Positions 56,311 to 64,000 of a stretch of 64,000 nt of DNA are shown here, in pieces. The translations under genes were made by a program, and so were the position numbers. Under the pieces are notes generated by a model, which saw nothing but the letters and a program-made list of their open reading frames with translations, searched no databases and was not told the origin of the DNA. The stretch is from Prunus persica (taxonomy: Eukaryota; Streptophyta; Magnoliopsida; Rosales; Rosaceae): positions 22,045,169 through 22,109,168 of the forward strand of contig NC_034012.1 in NCBI RefSeq assembly GCF_000346465.2. The letters run 5' to 3'. The first letter of the stretch is position 1. Each line of letters starts with the position of its first letter.

Positions 56311-57035
56311 AGGGCAACACTCGTCAATTTGGTTCACAAAATGAATTCTCCAGGAACCAAATTTGCAATGCTCAATTCTGGAATTCATGTTAGCGTAAAA
56401 AAGCGTTACAATGTATTTTAGCAATTGTTGTTTGTTTTAAGATCAACTGGGCCTTGAGATGGGCTCCAATATGCAGTTCAGTTATACACGTATCACTATT
56501 GATACTTTAAAGCCCAATATAAAAAGTGCGATTCAGACATAAAGTTAGTGAGAATATCTTACTCCCTAAGAAATCTTAAATTTTCATCAAGACATTGTAC
56601 TCCAAGTGGGGGAGTTGGCCTGGATTGGTTCTTTTCCGTGCATGGTTTGATAAGGACTTCAATATTCCACATGTATGATATAGAACTCAAAAGTACACAA
56701 AGTAATGGCAAAGAAATCAGACTAAAAAATTAACTTATATTGCTCATAAAACTCGGTTCGAATGGACATTGCAAAGTAGGAAAAGCCAAATGAGTCTATC
56801 AAACTGATAACAAAACGAAAGAAATTTGATAGCAAAAGGAAAAAAATTAGACTGAGTGAACCTTAGTTTGGAGTAACTAAAATGAAAGTTGAATAATCAA
56901 ACAAAGTAATCATAGATGGGATTGATTGTCAACTGGAAATGATACTAACAAAGAGAGAAGGCAAAGCAAAAAAATAAAGGATTTCTCAAGAGTTGTTGAT
57001 TGGAAACAAAAGAGTTGATGTGGTTTTAGACCTTA
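56311..57035. other. No gene seen
   Basis: AT-rich sequence with only short frames; nothing recognisable. Confidence 0.5.
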
Positions 57036-57040
57036 AGGGC

Positions 57041-57346
57041 TTGTTTGGTACACCATATTAGACTCTGAATAGGAGTAAATAGTCCATGTCAGTTGTTTGG
57101 TGTCAACTTGTATTATTTAATTACCTGACTATTTTAAACGGTTTGGGCTTTTAATACTCTCCTTACCTGACTAACTAATACAATACATACACCCCGGTTT
57201 AGATAATACACGCACAATTATAAGGCTAGGAAAAAAAAGAACACACGTTCTACATGAAAAATCAGACGCTATATTCATTTTCTTCTCCCTAGGGTTCTTC
57301 TCTGGTATCTTTTTTAGTGGTTATTCTCTTCACTCTTCTCCAAGTG

Positions 57347-57378
<32 letters not shown>

Positions 57379-58038
57379 TCTCCAATATGCTTCTCCTTTT
57401 CACTCGTCATCTTCTTCTCTGTTATCTTCTTCAAAGGCTATTTGGTGACTGTTTGTGGAAAACACAAATCAATAATTTGTGTGGTGGTTTTTTTTGTTTG
57501 AATTTCGAACACCCAAGTTTGTAGGTTTGCTTAGTGTTGAAATTTGTTCTTGCCCATTTATGTTGTCTCGATTCAAAGCTCAGCTAAACAAGTTTGGTTC
57601 TCAATCTTATTTTTATTTTTTAATTGGTGGATTAATATAATTGGCTCTCGATTCAAAGCGTAGCCAGATTTCAAATTTTTTATATATTAATTTTTTTTAT
57701 AGTCAAAATCCCATATTCCAAATTTATCTTGGTGGGTTTTGCATCAATGATGGGTGGGCAGATGAGGAAAGGAAGTAGATAAAGGGAAGAGAGAATCGGG
57801 AGAGAGGTTTCTTATTTCAGTGTTAGGCAGTCGTTGGATGTATCTAATGGCTAAAATGATTTGTCAATGATTTTGCAAAAACAAATGAAAAAATAATTTT
57901 TCATATGAATCTTACCAAAAAAATTCATGTCATTTGAATTTCAATTTCCACTTAAATTATCAAAGAATTTTTTTTAAAAATTGTATGATCCGATGTTATC
58001 CGACGGAGCACCAAACACAATATAACTTAATCTGACTA
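57041..58038. mobile_element. TIR element remnant (GGGCTTGTTTGGTA terminus)
   Basis: The left end reads GGGCTTGTTTGGTACACC. Near the right, the reverse complement reads GTGTTTGGTGCTCC (about 58003-58016), followed by sequence cut off by the copia element at 58039. The ends resemble those of the element at 10594. A TA microsatellite (57348-57371) lies inside. No transposase is seen. Confidence 0.5.
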
Positions 58039-58525
58039 TGAAATTACCTGCAGGATGACTGAGAATGCCTAGAAGGGGGTGAATGGAAAATTTAAAATTA
58101 TAATCAATAAATAAAAGTAAACTTCGGTAGCATGATTGATATTGTTTATTAATCCTGAAACGTGCAGAGCATAAAATAAAGGAGACCACAAAGAATTATT
58201 TTACGTGGTAAAACCCCACCTGTGGAGAAAATCCATAGGACTCCTTAGTCCAAAACAAATCCATTATAGAACGATGATTACAAGAAGTACTCACACACTT
58301 ATCCTAGGGACACTCTAGATAATGTTTACTGACTTCTTCGTAACTCAACTTCTGTCACGGGATGATCTTTCGAATCTCCTTATGTTGAATGCAATACTGG
58401 TCAAGATTGCTTTAAGCTCGCCAGAGGAAAATCCTACCACGGTCTTGGTGCCCTCAATCGTATGAGTCACCGAACATGCAAATGAATACAATATGAATGA
58501 TGAAAGTATTTGATAAATCACCATG
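58039..58525 (-). repeat. 3' LTR of the minus-strand copia, truncated
   Basis: It matches 62234-62720 base for base over most of its length (for example TTACGTGGTAAAACCCCACC and ACAAGAAGTACTCACACACT). Similarity stops at ATTTGATAAATC, where gag sequence begins. Confidence 0.88.
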
Positions 58526-59896
58526 ACATGAGAATTTGAACTAACAAATTCGTTTCGAAGCTTATTGCATCTTGGTCATATGTGGCCACGAGTTCCACAA
58601 AAGTGACAAATTGGAATGAATTTCTTGACTTCATGAGCGGCAGAAGGTTCAATAGGTGAAGAAGATTTGACAAACTTTGTTTTAGACTCAGCGGAAGACT
58701 TATTACTTGGTTCAAATCCCAAGCCTCGTTTGTCACCATCTCTTCTTCCCATGCTAATCATCTTGTCAATTTGTTTTGCACCAAAGTTTAACGAAACAAT
58801 CCTTTCCTTTGAAATTTTAAGTTCAAGTTCAAGGGCTTTGTTGTCAAAAGTTAGTGATGCAATTAATTTATTCTGATCAGACAACTTTTTCTGTAAAAAC
58901 ATTAATTTTTCGTTCATACCTGTACTTACCTTTTCGCAATCTATATCAGAGGATTGAAACTTGTTTGCAATCCTGTTGTTCTCCAACTTCAGTACAGCAA
59001 TATCTTTGATGAGCTCACTATTTCGTTTATTGAGCTTTTGTGAAGCAGCCAACAAATCATCGTATTTCTTCATGATAAACTAACTATTCATATCTTTACA
59101 ATCATCATCATCCTTCTCCGTTGGTTGATCCAAACTTATGATCGTGATAAGGGCAATGGCCTTCTCATTATTTTCAAAGTGAGAATCACTGTCACTCCAA
59201 GTAGTATGCAGTGCCTTATTCTTGCCATCCTTTTGTTTCTTTAAGGTGTTGGCACATTCCGAAGATATGTGTCCATAGCCTTCATATTTGAAACATTAGA
59301 CCTTTTCTATTAGATTCTTTCGTTCATTTGACCTGCGAGATTTAGACCCACCATCAGTATAGTCAACAAACCTATTTTTAGAATTTATACCTTTTGAATC
59401 TCGACTTCTTGGATCTTAATTCTTGAGAAAGTTCATGAATCGTCTTGTGAGAATCGTTAATTCCTCATCACTACAATTCTCATTTGAATGCCTATCATCT
59501 TCTTCATTAACAACTTTGAAAGCAACACTTTTGTTCTTTTTAGGAGCTAGATGTTTGATCTCATAAGTTTGTATGGACCCTATGAGTTGTTGAACTTTCA
59601 AGGTGTTCAAGTCACAAATCTCTTCAATAGTCGTGATCTTTGGTGGAAACTGTTGGGGCAAGGATCTCAAAATCTTTTTCACAACCCAATCTTCTGGAAT
59701 TTTTTCACCTAAACTTGAATATGCATTCACAATGACACAAAGTTTAACATAAAATTCAAAAAAATTTCATTCTCATCCATCATGAGTGTCTCAAACTGTA
59801 AAGTGTGCATTTGGAGCTTGGTGCCCCTTACGGTATCTGTTCCTTCATGAGTTACTTGCAAAATATCCCAAGCTTCCTTAGAAGTATCACAACCAG

Positions 59897-59919
59897 ATAT
59901 ATATATATATATATATATC
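59897..59919. repeat. (AT)n microsatellite inside gag
   Basis: About 11 AT units lie in the gag reading frame (read as alternating I and Y). The surrounding gag codons are recognisable on both sides. Confidence 0.9.
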
Positions 59920-60646
59920 AGAAGAGATAGCAGTAAATAAAGCATTTAATCTTTTTGGTTATTAGTACTGTGTGTGACTTTTGCATTGGTCCATTCCTCT
60001 CTAGTTTTGAGGACAGCTTTTTCTTCGTCTCCTTTTTCAATTTTCTTTGTAGGTTCAGAAAATGGATGAACCACTATATGCCATACACATTCATCTAGAG
60101 ACCAAGGGAATAACTTCATTTTAGCCTTCCAAGCACCATAGTTGTTGCCATCAACATATAGTGGTGTTGGGGTCTTTATCCGTCGGAAGGCTTGTCCGAG
60201 CTTGTTGATTCTTGGACCACTATAGAGTGATGAATCAAGCCATTATTGCCCCTTTTTCTTAGTTAGTGAGAACTAGACCCAAAGCATTCGAGGGAGAAGC
60301 AAGTCCCTGGAGAGTACTTTGTTCTTCTCCCAGCGGCTGCGTGTTTTGTGCTGATGTTTCCAGCAGCTAGACGAAGAGTTGGAGATGGTGCATTGATGTT
60401 GCACAGGCTTGGGATGAGAGTTTGCTTTGGTGAATTAAGATACTACTAGGCTTGGCATGAAAGGCTTGTGGCATATGAGCTAAGAGAAAATGAGTATAAA
60501 GAAAGGATTAAGGCTTGAGATTTTGGGTGTTTTTAACAGCTAGATGAAGAGCTTGCGATGTCTGCGTTTTCTTACCAAAAGGGTAATGACTATGGTTTCA
60601 ACTTAGCTTGAAAGGATGGATGTTTCAGATTTGGGATAGAGCTTTT

Positions 60647-60649
<3 letters not shown>

Positions 60650-60685
<36 letters not shown>
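60650..60685. repeat. (GA)n microsatellite, about 18 repeats
   Basis: An uninterrupted GA run lies within the solo LTR at 60165-62143. Confidence 0.95.
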
Positions 60686-60691
<6 letters not shown>

Positions 60692-61558
60692 TAAATGATG
60701 GGTGGGTTGAGTAGATTTCCAGTAGCTTGACGATGGCTTGGTCATGCTCTGGATGGTTGAAGATGACTTGCTAATGTTGATATGAGATTATATGAGCTTA
60801 GCATGAGAGCTTGGAGTGTGGGAGCTAAAGGCCCACAAGTTTAGCAAATGAGAATGCTTGTTCTTGGCTTGGTGTTTGATATGCTTGAGTTTGGCTGTGA
60901 TGCTTGTTGGGATGCTTATAGCAATCAAATGAATGAGGTTTCAAAGAGCTTGGCTGAGGAAAAAAGCTTAAGACTTTGAAGGCTGTGGTGTTTGTGACTA
61001 CGATTCTAGAGATATTTATGAGTTCTAGAGGTGACTACGATTCTAGAGATATTTATGAGTTCTAGAGGTGGGAGGATGGAAAGAAAAGGTTGAGGCTTGA
61101 ATGCTATGGTGTTATAGCTTGGAAAGGTATGAGGAGGAAGGAAAAGCTTGGATATGCTTGGTGAGGCTTTATAGAGAACATGGATGATTTCAATGGTGAG
61201 AAAGTAGAAGAAATGGTTGTGATAGTTAAGGAATGGTTGCTAGAATGCTTGCAGCAGCCAAATGGAGGAAGGAAGGTGGCCTGTTGGTTGCTGGGGTGCT
61301 TGAGCAACCAAGAGATGTTGGTCGATAGTTGCTGGGATGGTTGCAGCAGCCAAAGGATGGAGGTTGATGGCTCAGGAATGATTGTGATGACTACTGGAAT
61401 GCTTGCAGCAGCTGAAGAAAGGTGAGTTCTCATGGTTGCTGAGAGGCTTGCGGCAACCAAAAGGGATTCGTTTTGCCTGGGCAATGCCTCCCAATTTATA
61501 GAAGGTGAAGACTCTCTTTGGTTTCCAATTAGTAAAAGGAAGTGTTGGAGCTAGTCTA

Positions 61559-61770
61559 TTTCCAACAGGTAAAATGGAGCATTGGAACATTCTTATTTCT
61601 AACAGGTAAAGCTAGGCATTGGAAAATGACCATTTCCTATGAGTAAAAGGAATTGTTGGAATTGGCTTGTTTCCAACGGGTAATAGGGAGCACTGGGACA
61701 TTCTTATTTCCAACAGGTAAAACTAGGCATTGGAAGATGACTATTTCCTATGAGTAAAAGGAAGTGCTTG
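61559..61770. repeat. Tandem duplication, 111-bp unit, two copies
   Basis: Copies start TTTCCAACAGG (61559) and TTTCCAACGGG (61670). They share ACATTCTTATTTC, AACAGGTAAA, CTAGGCATTGGAA and ATTTCCTATGAGTAAAAGGA. A GCTTGCAGCAGCC word is also repeated three times at about 61248-61410. Confidence 0.8.
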
Positions 61771-62218
61771 AAAAATATCTCATTTGCTCACCCACATTGG
61801 ATAACTTCAAATAATAGGCTTGGACTTTGGTGCTCTCAAGTAGCTAGCCCAAAGTCTTTATTATCTAAGAGCTTCCGTGGGCCTTGTGGACCTCCGTAAC
61901 CTTCCACACCACAATCCCTCGTGCAAGCCCCGTAAACCACATGACTTGGGTTCATATGAGCTTGGTAGGTGATTGGTATAGGAAAAAAGTATTATTGGTT
62001 TGGCATGACATGTGCACTATTTCTATATTTATTTAATAAATTAATTTCCAAAATACAGCTTGGATTAACACATGACCATCATTATATGTTATATTGGGCT
62101 TTAAATGTATTTGGGCTTCCCGTGACTTTTTTGGGCCTCAACAGGTGGATGTACAACTTAGCCCACGGCATGATCCATCTTAAGGCATGTCAAATCTTGC
62201 TGAGTGTGTTCAGCAACC

Positions 62219-62232
62219 AGCTCTAATGCCAA
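62219..62232 (-). other. Copia primer-binding site
   Basis: On the minus strand it reads TTGGCATTAGAGC beside the 5' LTR end, a one-base variant of the tRNA-Met complement seen at 21387. Confidence 0.75.
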
Positions 62233-62233
62233 T

Positions 62234-64000
62234 TGAAATTACATATAGGATGACTGAGAATGCCTAGAGGGGGTGAGTAAGCCAATTTAAAATTATAATC
62301 AATAAATAAAAATAAACTTCAGTAACAGGATTGATATGGCTTATTAATCCTGAAACGTGCAAAGCATAAAATAAAGGAACACGTAGAAAATTATTTTACG
62401 TGGTAAAACCCCACCTCTGGAGAAAATCCACAGGACTCCTTAGTTCAAAACAAATCCACTATAGAACAATGATTACAAGAAGTACTCACACACTTATCCT
62501 AGACACACTCTGGATAATGTTTATCGACTTCTTCGTAACTCAACTTCTATCACAAAATGATCTTTCGACTCTCGTTATGTCGAACGCAATACTGGTCACG
62601 ATTGCTTCAAGCTTGTCGAAGGAAAACCGCCATTACGGTCTTGGTGCCATCAACCGTATGAGTTACCGAATATGCAAATGAATGCAATATGAATGATAAA
62701 AGTATTTGATAAATCTCCAAGTAAACATGGAACACTTGATGACTTATCTCAAAGATATACACAACAACTTTTCTTAGAAATTTTAGATGCAAAGACCAAA
62801 TATATAAAAGCTGTGTGTGGAAAAGAGATGCACACAATATTTTATATAAACCCCGTTCTCCTCTTTGCAAGAGAAGTGCACACAGCCATGTGTTAATATC
62901 TTGCCATTTATTAGATTTGATACACCTAGACTCGTATTTGATTTCGTCAGTTTATGACTCACTCCATTCAATTGTTTATAGAAGGAAACAATATTAATCA
63001 ATGAAACCAACTGGGTATTAATTAAAACATGCTCTCCACGTCAAAGATGGTGAAAACATAATATTTTAACTTAAAATCACAATAGGGTCCAATTAATAAA
63101 GAATCTCAAGAGATAAAATTTAATCTTATTAAAAATAAGATTAACATAAAAGTACTTGAGTGAAAATAACTCCAGCTAGGAATCCTATAATGAATGCATG
63201 ATTATGTCATGAGTTACCTAAAATCAAGTTTCTCATATCGATCAAGTCATATTTTGAAAATCCGAAAATAAATGTGTTATGCCAAAACTTCCAGTAAAAG
63301 ATATTTACACATTAATACCCGACCTATGCTAGAGTCTAGGAAATGCCAATATAATTTTCATACTAACAAATTATTTATCTAGAATAACACTAAACACCTT
63401 ATAATATTATAGATAAACAATCAATACTCTCCAAAACAGATTAATATTATCTGACAGAAATTACAGTACAATCCCACATACCAAATAAGCCCTAACTCTT
63501 AAAAGAGCATTTAATGTTCTTCCTAAATTGTAGCCAAACCCATGTGAGACATGAAGGCTAAAAAACTCGAGAGCTTCTATAGTGAGTGGAAAGTTATAAG
63601 GGGTGTTTTTGAGGGGTATGTAAGAGCCGTTGGATTTCATCCAACGGTGAGTTTTTAAAAGAGGGTGCATGTAGAATCGTGTTGAAATCTAACCTGTTAG
63701 AAACCCAACTTCAGTTGAAGATCTTCCCCTCTTTCCCTCTCTGTGAAAAACTGAAGAACACAATCCCCTCTTTTTGAATGTAAAGCAAACCCACAATTAG
63801 AAGGATCCAAATCTCCCAAACCTTATAGTCACTCGATTGTCATTAGCTCCTTGGGAGGCCTGCGATCTATGGTATCCTTGGTATTACAAAGAATGGCTCT
63901 TACCTAGCTATTGCCCTGTTTTGATTCTATGGGTCAAGTGAAAACCCCTTCTCTTTTTCATTCAGCTGACAAGATTCCAGATGAAAGCAAAGTAGCATAT
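62234..64000 (-). repeat. 5' LTR of the minus-strand copia, continuing right
   Basis: It begins TGAAATTAC next to the primer-binding site and pairs with 58039-58525 over its first ~490 bp. Further right it has no second copy to compare with, so its end is unknown. The last ~300 bp (63700-64000) could be LTR or a neighbouring gene; I recognise no domain there. Confidence 0.65.

Larger units (their letters stand above)
60165..62143 (+). mobile_element. Solo LTR inserted in copia gag
   Basis: The ends are TGTTGGGG and CCTCAACA, with a near-perfect 5-bp duplication (AGTGG at 60160-60164, GGTGG at 62144-62148). Excising it restores the gag reading VVHPPLYVDG, strong evidence for the boundaries. 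It contains a GA microsatellite and short tandem duplications. Orientation is unknown, so the plus sign is arbitrary. I do not recognise its family. Confidence 0.8.
58526..62178 (-). pseudogene. Copia gag (UBN2 type), split by a solo LTR
   Basis: On the minus strand gag starts MDHAVG at 62178 (an in-frame TAA follows), then VVHPPLYVDGNNYGAWKAKM across the solo LTR at 60165-62143. It continues with LFPWSLDECVWHIVVHPF, the UBN2 block (EAWDILQVTHEGTDTVRGTK, about 59880), SSLGEKIPEDWVVKKILRSL (about 59715) and ELTILTRRFMNFLKN. A first CCHC-like region is broken (59300). A coiled-coil-like part (59073-58700) follows, and finally CHFCGTRGHIRPRC (about 58600-58560), a CCHC zinc knuckle. An AT microsatellite (59897-59919) replaces codons before GCDTSKEAWD. 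Stops and frameshifts exist, so the protein would not be full length. Confidence 0.85.
58039..64000 (-). mobile_element. Copia element on minus strand, pol deleted
   Basis: The 3' LTR remnant is 58039 to about 58525, gag about 58526-62178 (minus) and the 5' LTR starts at 62234. LTR starts match closely (TGAAATTAC, GGATGACTGAGAATGCCTAG, then ATTTAAAATTATAATCAATA). No integrase, RT or RNase H is present: minus-strand gag runs from its zinc knuckle straight into the middle of the 3' LTR. One deletion therefore removed all of pol and part of the LTR. The right end of the 5' LTR is not identified and may lie outside the window. Confidence 0.82.

Noticed and set aside
61104..61484. 126-codon minus-strand ORF
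   Set aside because: It is made of translated short repeats in a solo LTR, with no domain.
1..64000. CRISPR array or bacterial-type gene cluster
   Set aside because: Repeats found are transposons, microsatellites or tandem duplications; no spaced short repeats and no prokaryotic gene organisation are present.

Overview
This is nuclear DNA from a flowering plant: it carries a photosystem I gene with a chloroplast/thylakoid presequence, GT-AG introns, an old plastid-DNA insertion and dense nested LTR retrotransposons. The mix of Tekay-like chromovirus, Cassandra and copia families suits a rosid eudicot, and I suspect Rosaceae, but that is inference. Only three host genes look intact: a gamma-secretase PEN-2 subunit (15237-19625, +), photosystem I subunit PsaN (43453-44181, +) and a GH28 polygalacturonase-like protein (48641-44954, -). 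PsaN and the GH28 gene converge, with about 770 bp between their stop codons.

Layout. 1-14060 is a transposon graveyard: copia LTR pieces, a broken copia pol split by a 2.9 kb solo gypsy LTR (2966-5847), then a three-deep nest (solo LTR 9475-13125 containing solo LTR 9598-12672 containing a TIR element 10594-12221). That TIR element carries at least three exons of a captured threonine deaminase gene. About 14330-14820 resembles rearranged plastid ycf1. PEN-2 follows; its 4 kb intron has two microsatellites and a LINE 3' end. 21078-37384 is a second nest: a copia element split by a chromovirus-type gypsy element (21541 to about 31360, minus strand, one long polyprotein frame with two in-frame stops), a CACTA-like end, a gypsy LTR tail and another decayed copia element with its own LTR insertion. 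37385-41413 is a decayed BED/RICESLEEPER-type hAT transposase split by a solo LTR that itself holds a MITE. A long-TIR Mutator-like MITE (41597-42313) precedes PsaN.

Right of the GH28 gene is a complete-ended hAT element (49543-53502) whose transposase is split by a Cassandra TRIM (52149-52701) with a 5S-rRNA-like segment in only one LTR. A shortened LINE (53795-55217), MITE pieces and a minus-strand copia element (58039 to past the right end) complete the window. That copia element keeps gag, has lost pol, and has a solo LTR inserted in gag.

I found no operons, tRNA or functional rRNA genes, or CRISPR arrays. The order of insertion can be read from target-site duplications at most junctions. 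The three host genes have no evident functional link.
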